Below are positions 31,014 to 41,360 of a stretch of 64,000 nucleotides of DNA, in pieces. Made by a program: the position numbers and the translations under genes. Origin of the DNA: Sepioteuthis lessoniana (lineage: Eukaryota; Mollusca; Cephalopoda; Myopsida; Loliginidae). The DNA lies in contig OY757921.1 of NCBI GenBank assembly GCA_963585895.1, positions 49,892,712 to 49,956,711 of the forward strand. Direction: 5' to 3'. Every line of letters starts with the position of its first letter. Within the stretch, counting starts at the first letter, position 1. The notes below the pieces were generated by a model. That model saw nothing but the letters and a program-made list of their open reading frames with translations, did no database searches and was not told the origin of the DNA.

Positions 31014-33735
31014 TTTTGAGAGTCTCCTCAAGTCTCCGGGACTCTACAGGTATTCTGACCGATCTCAGCAATGCTGTAGTTTGGATGGTCTCCACTCGTC
31101 CTCTTATTTCCGAGTACTTCAGTCTCTTTAGCAATCCTGTAACGAGGGCACCAATTATCTGTTGTGTCAATGTCACTTATATATTCCATATTTTTAAAAA
31201 ATTCTTTAGCAAGATCAAGGGATTTATCTCTCTTTTCGCTTTCTTTTAATTTTACCCAGTTGTCAGTCGCAACGGCAAAGTTCACTATTCGGCAGGTTCT
31301 CTTTTTTTATGACAATCACTGGTCTAGTTGTCTGGCCGAGATTAGATGAAGCGTTTGAATATCAAAATCCCTGAAAAGTTTGTACGTCTCATTTTCCAGG
31401 ACGAATTCTAGGGTGTGCATATACCATTTGTTAGTATTGTCAAATTTAAGTTTCTTACACAGTTTCCAGTGGATCACCTTCCCCACCCATTCGTGTCTAG
31501 TCTTATAGTCTTTTGCACTAATTTAGAGCATTCGCTTATTAGGTGGTTAATCGTTTTATTTCTATCATCGCATAACCTACATCTGCTTTTTTGTTGCGTT
31601 ATACCTATTCTCGCTTTGATAAGATTAGTCCTTTTTGCGTTTTTTTTGTGCTGCTATTAGAAGAGATTCAGTTTCTTCCTTAAAGTTTTCCTAACCCATG
31701 CCGAAGTTTTCTCGTGTGAGATTTCCCTTGTTTTTCGCTTGATATGTCCATACCATTGTTTTTCTTTCCATGTTTGTTTGTTTGTTTGTGTTTTATGGCA
31801 TATCAACCTTTGTGGTTAATTTAATGCCAAATCCATTTTATACAAATAAATAGTTCTACTTCAAGCAGTTCAGTTTAGCGTAGATACGCAGTTTACATAC
31901 AAAAACAGTTCTATTTCAAGCTATTCAGTTTAGTACACCGTTTAGTTCTATTCAACCCATAGATAGGACCTTATCAGGTGCTACCACTTAGGGCTAGAGT
32001 GGACTTGGGAGCGATGGCAATGAAGAAGTGCTCAGCATTCCCCAAAGTTCCAGCATTACTGGAGCCTCACCATCAGGTTGTTTAGTGTCATAAACAGGAC
32101 ACTCGTTGGGGGATCTTACCCCACTGCAAAGAAGCAGTCATTGTGTTCTACAGCCCCAGCCGACTGGGCCCGATCATTTTTGTTTTCAGGTTATTTTTGT
32201 GCTGTTGATGCTTGTGTTGTTTGCATTGTTTCTGGTCGCAGTAATCAGTATTCCTATGCGCTTTTTTATGTAGTCTTTGAGTCTTTGTATTGATACAAAA
32301 ATGCTATCTTCAATGCTGGTAGGTCCTCTTCCTACTTCTTTTCTTGGCACATCCAGTCTGTTTATGTCATACCTGGGATGGAAAGCCTTATGTATCGTAA
32401 TGAGTTTTCTTGTTCTCTTGTGCACTTGAAGTTCTTCCCTCGTCCACCTCAAGAATGACCCCAGGTGTTAATCCCTTGGATGATATTTCTGCTATATAGT
32501 TTTGAGTAGTTTTCTCATTCTGTGATATTCTGTTTTAATTTTTTTCTTTTATTTCCACATGTTTGATTATGTTCGCTTCCAATATTCCCAAGTATTTTGA
32601 GGTTTCCTTTTCTCTAAGCATTCTGATTTTTTTTTGTTTGGTAGTTCTTTTCCTTCCATTATGAGTCGTTTCCTGCTTCTCCTGATTCGCATGGCACATT
32701 CTTTCTATGTAAAATTCTACCCCTATGTTATGGTTGTATATTCTCACTGTCTGTATTAAGGTTTTCAATTTTTTCATTTTTGACAAACAGTTTGATGCCA
32801 TCCACGTACATTAGGTGATAGATTTTTTTTTTTAATTAAGCGAGTTTGTTTCCGCCGGCGCATTTTCTAATTATGTGATTCAGTGGCAGCATCAGTAATA
32901 GTAATGGTGATAGCGCATCTCCCTGGAAGATCCCTCTCTGGATTTTCTCCTCAGCTAAGCTTTTTTCAGCTGCTGTCAATCCCACGCTTAAGTCTTCACT
33001 GGCTTTCTCGATAAACTTTATGACTTCGTCAGATATCTTGTAAATTTTGAGACAGTCTATTATCCAATTTGCGAGACCATATCCGACACCTTTTTATTAT
33101 CAACCCACACCATAGCTTCATTTTTCCGTCTCGTTTTATCCTCTTTGAGGATGGGCTCCCTTGCGGCAACCTTTATGTTCCTCGGGGAACAGTCCACGGC
33201 CTATTAACGAGTTTTAAATCTCCCAAATCTGAGCTGTTTTTATTTTCGACACTATAGGTAGGCACGTTATAGGTCTATAATTCTTTGGGGCAGTTCCATT
33301 GTGGAGGGAGGTCTTTCTGGATCAGGGTGGTCTTTTCTTTGGCTGTCCATTCGGGTATGAGTCGTTCTTCGAAGCATCTATTCATTTTGAGAGCTAGTCT
33401 GTCATGGATGGAAGTGTATTCTTTAAACCATAAACCATAATCCTTGTATATCATCATCGCCTGGAGTTTTCCAATTTGGTATTTTTTGAGTGCTGCTCTA
33501 AGTAAATGGAGGTATATTTTTGCCTTCGGTCTTTCTTTGAGTTCTTGCAGTTCTTTTTCCATATTGTTTATCCATTCAGCTTTTCTGGTATGATCTCTCC
33601 GTTCTCACATTTTGCTCAAAAATTGTTTTGCTTCCCTTGTATCGGGTTGTTGTTTTGTCTTCTCACATTCTACTCCCACTTCCTGGTAGAATTTTCTTTG
33701 GATTTTTTTTTTTGGAATGTCCTGTTTTGTCTGTA
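31014..33735 (-). mobile_element. LINE-A, longest copy (reverse transcriptase plus RLE end)
   Basis: On the minus strand, right to left: N-terminal linker (MEKELQELKERPKAKIYLHL, 33275-33562), reverse-transcriptase fingers and palm with IFQGDALSPLL (near 32925) and YVDG in place of the catalytic YVDD (near 32810), thumb region (32535-32801), connection region (32186-32452), then after an inserted family A element the zinc finger region (near 31590), RPNL-type motif and WNMEY end at 31028-31285. It is 5'-truncated near 33735. YVDG for YVDD plus many frame breaks make it inactive. An RLE-type LINE of the R2/NeSL/Hero grade is the best family assignment. Confidence 0.85.
31788..32175 (-). mobile_element. 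Family A element inserted in LINE-A
   Basis: A compact copy (about 385 bp): tail GTTTTATGGCATATCAACC at the left, one or two interior units, core GGGCTAGAGTGGACTTGGGA, ending CCCCAGCCGACTGGGCC. LINE-A resumes on both sides, with CATGTTTGTTTG at the left and CATTTTTGTTTT at the right as a possible imperfect target-site duplication. It fixes the boundaries of family A as a discrete mobile unit. Confidence 0.8.
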
Positions 33736-33739
33736 TTAT

Positions 33740-34738
33740 TATTATTTACACCTCCAGAGTTTTTCACATCAGTATTAGCTGATGGTTTTTCACTGGAGTT
33801 TGAGTGACAGCATGTCTCCTCATGACTCCAGGACTCGTCTCAGTATTCTGGCCGTCCTCAGCAATGCTGTCGTTTGGATAGTTTCTACCCGTCCGCCAAC
33901 TTCCAAGTCCTCCAGGCCCTTTAATAATCCTTTAATTATTGTGCCTAACGCACCAATCACAATTGGCACAATCGTTACTTTCATGTTCCACAGCTTTTTT
34001 AATTCTCTAGCAAAGTCGAGGTATTTATCCTTCTTCTCACTTTCCTTCAGATTTATTCTGTGGTCCGCCTTGACAGCAAAGTCTACAATTTTGCAGATTC
34101 TCTTTTTTTTTTGTTGTTGATTATTATGAGGTCTGGTCTTTTGGTCGGGATTAGGTGATCCGTTGGTATGTTAAGGTCCCATAGGAGTTTATGCGAGTCA
34201 TTTTCTAGGACAGGTGCTGGGTTGTGCATATACCATTTGTTTGTACGGTCGAATTGAAATTTCCTGCACATTTCCCTGTGGATCACCTTGCCGACCCAGT
34301 CGTGTCTCGCCTTGTACTCCTTCTGTGCTAATTTGCTGCATTCGCTTATTATGTGATTGATCGTTTCGTCTCTGTCACCGCATAGCCCACATTTATTGTT
34401 TTGTTGTGTCTTATCTATTCTCGCTTTGATGTGATTGGTTCTTATGGCATTGTCCTGTGCAGCTATTAGGAGGGATTCCGTTTCTCTCTTAAGGTTTCAT
34501 TTTCTTAGCCAGGTCCAGGTTTTCTGGTGTGAGATGTTGTTTATTAGACGCTTAAAGCGGCCATAGAGTTGTTTTCCTTCCCATTTTTGTTTCCTAGTTG
34601 TTGTCGTTCTTTCGTTTATCGTGTTGTCCGTATCGACTCTGATGGTTGTAATTAGTCCTCGTTCGTATTTTTCTATGTAGTCTTCGAGCCGTTGTATGGA
34701 TGCGTTAACGGTGTCTTCGATGCTGGCAAGTACTCTTC
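33740..34738 (-). mobile_element. LINE-A, well-preserved 3' copy
   Basis: 3' end at 33755 (AGTTTTTCACATCAGTATTA), nuclease end (NLKESEKKDKYLDFARELKKLW on the minus strand), RPDLIII motif near 34120, zinc finger near 34340-34390 and connection region to 34735. High similarity to 1787-2500 suggests a younger subfamily. It sits immediately upstream of the longest copy's 5' edge. Confidence 0.85.
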
Positions 34739-34739
34739 C

Positions 34740-35028
34740 ACCGAAACCATATATCTGTGTGCAAACAAAAGATAATTATTTGACAGAAAGTGTTACTTGA
34801 AATGATTATTTTGTATTTTATAAAAATACTTGAAATCACAAAACTATACAAGTTATTTGTATTAAATAGGAAATAACTACACAAAAATTGAACATATAAA
34901 TCTTGGATGGACTCGATTCTGTAACTTCTTTGCATAACATAAACTCATCCTTCAATCATCTTTTAAAAATCTTTTTAAGAGAATCTCTATTACGTCTATA
35001 CAAAAGTTCCTGCCATTTTTGTTTTATT
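34740..35028. repeat. Family A interior-like AT-rich segment
   Basis: TGTGTGCAAACAAAAGATAA and ACAAGTTATTTGTATTAAAT motifs. Core and tail absent. Confidence 0.5.
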
Positions 35029-35345
35029 ACACCGCTGAAAATTAGTACTTCGCGGGACACTTTTGTATATATTTAATAAAAAAATGTTTTGAAATTTCAC
35101 AGCTGAAAATTAGTGTTTCGCTGGACACTTTTGTATATATTTAATAAAAAAAAACGTTTTGAAATTTCACAGCTGAAAATTAGTATTTTGCTGGACACTT
35201 TTGTATATACTTGATAACAAAAATTGTAATGAAATTATACGGATGAAAATTAGTATTTTGCTGGACACTTTTGCTTATACTTAATAAAATGTTTTGAAAT
35301 TACACAGCTAAAAACTAGTATTTCGCTGGAAACCTTTGCACATAC
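35029..35345. repeat. About 69 bp minisatellite, 4.6 units
   Basis: Units start at about 35029, 35099, 35169, 35239 and 35304. Each carries GCTGAAAATTAGTATTTCGC, TGGACACTTTTG, TATATTTAATAAAA and GTTTTGAAATT. Units two and three are nearly identical, while the outer units diverge. Confidence 0.9.
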
Positions 35346-35885
35346 CGATTGAAAAAATTTTTTCTTCGTTATCTATTGCTAGCCATATTATCCGTGGGGC
35401 CAATGATATCGCGATTCTCACTTTCACAACAACATTCGTGTTTTTCTACTTACACACGACTGCCGCATATAATTGTTCTAGTCGACAGCTGTCTGTAAAC
35501 TCATGTCCAATTAATCTCTGTAACACGACAAAGAGACAAGTTCCTTGACCTTACAATAAAAACAAATGACAGCCTGCTCCAAACCAAGTTCCCCTTTTGC
35601 GATAAGATCTTAAATTACAGGTCCAGATTTTGTAGAATCGACCATTTCAGTTGATCTCACATTCTCCGATAATCTCATCTTTGGCGTAACACTACCACAA
35701 AAAGACAAATACTACCTCCGTTCATCATCCCAGAAAAAGATTATATTTTCCCTGGCTGAGCTGTTGAAAGAAATTTTGAACTTCGACCTCACAACTTTTA
35801 TAAATAACTAAGAATAAAATTCGAATAACGGAGTTGGCGAGTTCACGCATGCGCAATTACAAATAAGAAATAATGAGCATTATTG
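35346..35885. other. Non-repetitive stretch
   Basis: No match to window repeats. A plus-strand run (VDLTFSDNLIFGVTLPQKDK, near 35650-35720) looks weakly coding but is short and bounded by stops. Confidence 0.35.
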
Positions 35886-35887
35886 AA

Positions 35888-36240
35888 AGCTAATAAATAC
35901 CAACAAACGCAATGCGGAGCTTATTACTGAGTACGATTCTCACTAAATGCCTCATATTTTTGGTCTTGTGCCGCAGTTCAGTTTGGTAAGAGACTAGATA
36001 GATTGATTGATAGATAATAGATAGGCTGAGGTTGAAAGATCGGGAACCAGCTGAGATAGATAACAACAGGCGACAATTGAAAGCCGTAGAATAACAGACA
36101 TTGAAGGGAAAATAACTCACCTACCAAAAAATATAGATAGATAGATAGATAGATAGAGAGATATGAAGCGAATTTGATAGATAAATCAATAGATAGGAAG
36201 AAAATGAGATAGATAGATAAGTAGATAGATAGATAGATAG
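35888..36240 (+). mobile_element. SINE-D with (GATA)n tail, copy 1
   Basis: Body TACTGAGTACGATTCTCACT, TGCCTCATATTTTTGGTCTT, GTTCAGTTTGGTAAGAGAC, then GATA-rich runs at 35995-36030, 36130-36155 and 36205-36242. Confidence 0.7.
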
Positions 36241-36242
36241 AT

Positions 36243-36390
36243 AAGGGCTTCCTGTGGTATAAGGGTTAGTGAATTCTGTTAGCAGATCTTAGTTAAGATT
36301 CTCACAATAAATCTCGTATATCTGGCCTTGAGCCAAAGTAAATCAAACTTTGTAAGTGACGAGATAGATTGATAAATATATAGACTGACA
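36243..36390 (+). mobile_element. SINE-D copy 2
   Basis: Head CCTGTGGTATAAGGGTTAG (box-A-like), TTAAGATTCTCACA, TCTGGCCTTGAGCC, AAGTGACGAGATAGATTGAT tail. Confidence 0.7.
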
Positions 36391-36700
36391 TTGCTAAATG
36401 TAGAAAAAGGAGTGACAGAAAGGCAGTGTTGTGCCAATATTCCCAAAGATTTTCTTCGAGCTTCTGATTTGAGTAGCGGTATCTTGGACATCGGTCAAAA
36501 ATATGCAACTATCTAAACAACTAAGCATGCATTCTATTATAATCTTTACGGGGATTAGAACAAAAAGTTGGCGCACCCAGTAAGAGTCGAGTTCACTTCA
36601 CAAAAGTAATGGCTTACTCGACCAGCTTGTTGCTCTTAAGAAGCTTTTAGATTTGTGCATGAGATCATGAATAGAATAACATTGAAAAAGTATCTCAGGA
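36391..36700. other. No recognisable feature
   Basis: Nothing beyond chance frames. Confidence 0.45.
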
Positions 36701-36704
36701 AAAC

Positions 36705-36779
36705 TCAGTTAATTTGTTGGGTGGTTAGTTTGTGTCTTATGGGAAATGTCAACCCTTGTATACATATATATACATATAC

Positions 36780-36819
<40 letters not shown>

Positions 36820-37015
36820 ATGTGTGTGTATTTTGTATATATGTATATATATTTGAACACAGTTGTATGGTTTCAAATAAACAAAAATAATAATCCTTAG
36901 TAAACGACTGAAAAGTTCTATTTGACCCAAACAATGGACCCTAGTAGGTATTAGAATGGACCTGGTAGTAATGCCAGAGAAGGAGGACTCAGGATTCCCC
37001 AAAGCTCCAGGACAG
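36705..37015 (-). mobile_element. Family A element, head missing; recently duplicated segment
   Basis: Tail-like GTGTCTTATGGGAAATGTCA, an (AT)n(GT)n tract (36776-36830), then the core. Bases 36851-37015 match 38500-38664 with a single mismatch by eye. Confidence 0.8.
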
Positions 37016-37078
37016 CATTTATTAATGCTTCATTAATAAATAGTTCATTGAACATAATGGACATTTTTTTTATCTACA

Positions 37079-37680
37079 TATTTTTTGTTGATCCTTTCGT
37101 ATTACCGTATAGATGTTATAATATTCGGCGGGAATTGGTTGATGAATCTTCTATAATTATTTATTTCCCAAGTACTTTCTGCCCGACTTTGGGCCATCAT
37201 CAGGGCGGATATATTACAAAAGTGATGTAACTTTTGTATGTACATTACTACTTTGTAAGAACAGCGTCTGTACCGTTGCAGTGTGTAGCGTTTACTTTTA
37301 ATTTATTTCTATAAATGGCGTCAGTAGCTAAAGATATTTAAGTACATTAGCACTGGTTTGAATATTAATTCTGTTAAGTTTAGTTATGTTCCAAATATGT
37401 AGTGTCCCGGGAATCTGTAGTTTTTGCTTGTTATTTTGATGTTCTAATATTGTTGTGTTTTTGGTGAGAATTTTCCGTAAATCTGTCGTTGGGCATGAAT
37501 ATTTTTTTAAATGCTGTGCTATGGAACTTGTATCAGAAAGATGCATTGTAAGTCTCCTCGATATGCTAATTGAGGTAGTTGAGTACTTGGGAAATAAATA
37601 ATTATGGAAGATTCATCAACCAATTCCCGCCGAATATTATAAAATCAATACGGCAATACGAAAGGTTCAACAAAAATATA
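37079..37680 (-). mobile_element. Penelope-like element fragment with inverted ends
   Basis: Two arms of about 97 bp (37079-37175 and 37583-37679) are inverted copies with about six differences (shared CGGCGGGAATTGGTTGATGA). Between them the minus strand carries a 72-codon frame (37328-37546) beginning HLSDTSSIAQHLKKYSCPTT and ending LNRINIQTSANVLKYL, the style of the C terminus after a Penelope-like GIY-YIG domain. The GIY-YIG core and reverse transcriptase are absent. CCTGATGATGGCCC (minus, near 37190-37205) is typical of such element ends. Confidence 0.65.
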
Positions 37681-37723
37681 TATAGACAATTAATGTCTAT
37701 TATGTTTGATGAAATATGTATTA

Positions 37724-37725
<2 letters not shown>

Positions 37726-37795
<70 letters not shown>

Positions 37796-37912
37796 AATTA
37801 GATTTATATATTTAATTCCATGGAATTTAGACTGCGACAAAGTAATTAATGACAACCAACACTGTTATTACACACACACACACACACAGATATATATATA
37901 TATATATAAACC
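37726..37912. repeat. (CA)n(TA)n tracts
   Basis: Two compound tracts, 37726-37792 and 37871-37908, with unrelated sequence between. Confidence 0.95.
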
Positions 37913-38125
37913 TAAAATCAATAGAATTAATTTTCTTTTTTTTTTTTTTAATATTCCATATTTCTTGATAATATTCTTGATAGTATTCTATTTCTGTTGA
38001 TAGCGTTCTGTTTTTTAAATTCATCAGTATCCCAGTTTTATTCAGCTCTGCCTTTACATAATTTTGTTATTTAATAAAAATCCTAAAAAAACTCTTTCAA
38101 AAATTCTTTAAAAAACACTCTTTAT
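37913..38125. other. AT-rich spacer
   Basis: No feature recognised. Confidence 0.5.
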
Positions 38126-38127
38126 AC

Positions 38128-38265
38128 ATGCAAGCAACCCCTGATGATAGTCTATGAAAGGTTCGAAAGCCTTCGGGACAATTTTGGTAAATTCATCCGG
38201 CAATTCCAACCCGAAACCAAGACACTCATCAGGAAACTTGAAAGGATCTTAATAAAATTATAGAG
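38128..38265 (+). mobile_element. Possible Penelope-type 3' end
   Basis: CCCCTGATGATAGTCTATG, GTTCGAAAGCCTTCGGGACA and CCAAGACACTCATCAGGAA resemble the CTGATGA...CGAAA ends of Penelope-like elements. No coding part. Confidence 0.4.
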
Positions 38266-38304
38266 ACAAAATGTGTCTTTATTATTTAATCAAACATGCT
38301 TAAA

Positions 38305-38365
38305 TATATATGTGTGTGTGTATGTGAGTGCGCGCGCATGTGTGTGTGTGTGTGTGTGCGATTTG
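38305..38365. repeat. (GT)n tract with CGCG interruption
   Basis: TG-rich tract with GTGCGCGCGCATG inside (potential Z-DNA former). Confidence 0.9.
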
Positions 38366-38394
38366 TTAACAATTAGTTGGTGGTTAACTTTAAA

Positions 38395-38780
38395 ACAAGG
38401 TATTAAAGCTTATTTGTTTGCTCAGAGTTAAATGGTTTCAACGATTCGAACCGAACATTATTAATTCTATTTATCAAGTATTCCTATCTAATATGAATAA
38501 TTTGAACACAGTTGTATGGTTTCAAATAAACAAAAATAATAATCCTTAGTAAACGACTGAAAAGTTCTATTTGACCCAAACAATGGACCCTAGTAGGTAT
38601 TAGAATGGACCTGGTAGTAATGCCAGAGAAGGAGGACTCAGGATTCCCCAAAGCTCCAGAACAGGGGCCTCATCATCAGATGCAGTTTTGTCTCATACTC
38701 AGGACGCTTACAGAGGTGCAAGCAGCGTATTTTATAGCTCCAACCGACCGAACGGAAAGCCAGCTAGTATATATATATTC
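38395..38780 (-). mobile_element. Family A element
   Basis: Interior units (38410-38510), core identical to 36851-37015 but longer, ending CAACCGACCGAACGG near 38755. Tail replaced by TG-rich sequence. Confidence 0.75.
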
Positions 38781-38987
38781 ATATATATAGTTGCTGTCGA
38801 GACTTTTCCGTTCACACACCACAGTTCGAGCTATTATGTTTCTCTTTTGATATTTCTCGTGTTTCAGTATTGAATTTTCTTTTATGGAAAAGAAAAACTA
38901 AAGAAATAAATAAAATGAAAGAAAAAAAACAACAAATAAATAAAAAGATAAAGTGAAATAAGATGAAATAAAATGAAATAAAAATCC

Positions 38988-39182
38988 ATGGGAAACGAAC
39001 CGAATGCAGTGCAGGTTAAAACTTCAGATAATCTTAAACAACTCAATAGAAATTTCTTTCCGGAAATAGACGGACGCAAACGAGTTTGTAACGAAGTTTT
39101 GAACTCTGCGATTAAAAAAAAAAAACTTTGCAAAGACTTGAGTCACGTTGATAAAGGAACTGAATTCTATTATCACGACTAA
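38988..39182 (+). CDS. Small ORF, 64 codons, unrecognised
   Basis: Starts AAATCCATGGGAAACG, a reasonable start context, and encodes a polar product (MGNEPNAVQVKTSDNLKQLN to the KGTEFYYHD end) with a basic middle (poly-Lys from an A run). Glycine at position 2 is compatible with N-myristoylation, but length and isolation make a chance frame or transposon scrap more likely. Confidence 0.2.
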   Translation: MGNEPNAVQVKTSDNLKQLNRNFFPEIDGRKRVCNEVLNSAIKKKKLCKDLSHVDKGTEFYYHD

Positions 39183-39304
39183 CATGTTATTTTTGTACAT
39201 AAATTACAAAACAAACCTGCCTCTTTTCCTATGCACCTCTCTCTTTTTTCACTTTCTTTATGTCTCGCTTTCTATTGTCACTTATTTTGTCTATCTCAGA
39301 TGGT

Positions 39305-39307
39305 ACA

Positions 39308-39339
<32 letters not shown>

Positions 39340-39521
39340 TCATTTACCAAGACGAGAAATGGGAGGCACCTTGAGATAATAATACTCAGTAAGAATGGTA
39401 TTCTAGCCCAGATCAGTAATCGTCGTCTACATAAGTTATCTATTGGCTCAGTCCATTCTTATTTGTCTCTCTGTTTATGTACCTATGTAGTCATTTACTA
39501 AACTTAACCAAGAAAGTGATA

Positions 39522-39552
<31 letters not shown>

Positions 39553-39930
39553 AACGAAGTTTAATTTAGTTTTACACAAGGCCTGAAAAATGAGACATCC
39601 AGTGAGAATCTTACTAACAATGTCCCACTATCCCAATTCGACAAACCTTACGCTACGTGAGGCTTCTATCTATCTATCTATCTATCTATCTATCAAGTCA
39701 TTTACTAAGCTTAACTTCGGCAGAAGACCAAAAATATGGAACACCTCGTGTAAATCATTTTCATTAACAATCTGCCCAGCTCACTCGTCATGACGTCGCC
39801 CATACTATTTATTTATTTATCTATTTGCTCAGCCGATTCTTATCTATCTATCTATCTATCAAGCTTATCCAAGATCAGAAATACGGGGCACTCTGTGAAA
39901 ATCGTATTCTGCAACGATATGTATTTTTTT
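39305..39930 (-). mobile_element. SINE-D cluster, four units with (TATC)n tracts
   Basis: Four times over, a TATC run (39311-39338, 39523-39552, 39668-39694, 39841-39860) is followed by TTTACTAAGCTTAAC-like, AGACCAGAAATATGGG, GCACCTTGTGAGAATC-like sequence, the reverse complement of the copies at 35888-36390. The units differ enough to be separate insertions or an old tandem array. Confidence 0.75.
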
Positions 39931-40187
39931 CGGGGATAATGCTATGCTGCAATTGAATTACAGACAAATATTGATATGATGTTAAACAAAGAAATCAAAC
40001 TAATATCTTTTTCGGTGCATGAACTATTTTCCCTTCGATGCATGTTAGTCGATGTTCAATCCCAGGTATACACTAAGATTATAAATCCAGTTATTCCAAG
40101 CATTTCTCTCTTGGAAAAGCAGAGTAACCAAATCTTACTATGCTTCCAGCACATTTGTGCACTTATAAAATCATGTATCCATGATTT

Positions 40188-40269
40188 TTGTTTGGTATGG
40201 TGTTGTATGGAATATCAACCCATGTGTGTTATTTAATGCCAAATTCTGCCCCAACACACACACACAAAC

Positions 40270-40338
<69 letters not shown>

Positions 40339-40445
40339 TGTGTGTGTCTGTTGTAAGCAAAAGGTTTGTAGGTAACTTTGTCTTTAAACGAATCAGGGCT
40401 CATATGTTTGCACTCAAAGTTAATATGAGCAAGAAAATTCAGAAC
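40188..40445 (-). mobile_element. Family A tail and interior with (TG)n expansion
   Basis: Tail-like GTATGGAATATCAACCCATG and TTATTTAATGCCAAATTCTG, an (AT)n(GT)n tract (40270-40348), then interior motif CATATGTTTGCACTC. Core absent. Confidence 0.65.
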
Positions 40446-40499
40446 AATACATTTAGTATGTAAACATACTAAGTCTTTTTAAATATGGAATGGCTTTAC

Positions 40500-41360
40500 C
40501 ATGGAATTTTCTGAGCAAAACAATTCTTTTAGGTATGCTGCTTGTCAGTTTCTTACATTGTTTAATATAAATGCTTTCCCATTCATTCTCCAGTATATCT
40601 TCATTAAAAACATCTTTCCTGATAGTTTTCGTTTCATTACACTCTCAAACCAGAACATCACTTATAATGAGTTTTTAGAAAGTACTTTTTTTGTTAATTT
40701 AGCAGTATGAAGAGGTACATTATAATGTTGAAAAATTGTACCAGTTCGGTTTACTGAAGAGAATAACTTGTCAGTCGTTTGAAGGAGTCCTCCTTTCTCA
40801 AAAATATTAATGCATTCTTTAGCAAAGATATGTTTGTCGCATCAAATTAGTTTACCAACTCCAAGAGACCAGAAAGCTACTGCATCATTGTTTCATCATT
40901 CCCATGTTTTATTGTTGTCTTCAGACATTCTGGCAATAATTCTTTACCTAATCTTCTAAGACAACGTTCCAAAGCATCACTATAAAGGCAAAATCTTGAT
41001 CTATATTATGCTTTCAAACTACTATATATCAAAATTACAATATTCTAATTAAATACAATTTGTCCATTACATTCTTTTTTGATAACAAAGGTTTCCTAGC
41101 TTATGTTTCTGAAATAATTCCATTTTTAAAAACTTTCTTGTGATATTTTTTCGGGATAGTCTTCCCATCACTAGTTTTGAATTATTTACCCAGTGTTGTC
41201 GGGGTTTTCTTTCTGTCTTTGAGAGCAGCAAAATGTATCTATTGGCCATTTCTTTGTCGCAGCTTTTGAACGGCTGGAACCCATTTTTCTTGTAGTAGAA
41301 CCGGTTTTTGTGAAATTTTGGGCAAGGATGCCCGTTCGTTATAATCTTACCCATGTTCTC
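40500..41360 (-). mobile_element. Tc1-like DDE transposase remnant
   Basis: The minus strand near 40710-40790 reads VNRTGTIFQHYNVPLHTAKL, matching the FQxDNAPxHTAK block that holds the second catalytic Asp of Tc1/mariner transposases; here Asp reads Tyr. A 95-codon frame at 41067-41354, basic and HTH-like (RLSRKNITRKFLKMELFQK), may be the DNA-binding part. Terminal inverted repeats were not found. Frame breaks separate the parts, so the element is dead. Confidence 0.6.

Noticed and set aside
39305-39930. CRISPR-like regular spacing of TATC runs
   Set aside because: Runs are simple repeats of unequal spacing and the intervening segments are similar to each other, the opposite of CRISPR spacers.
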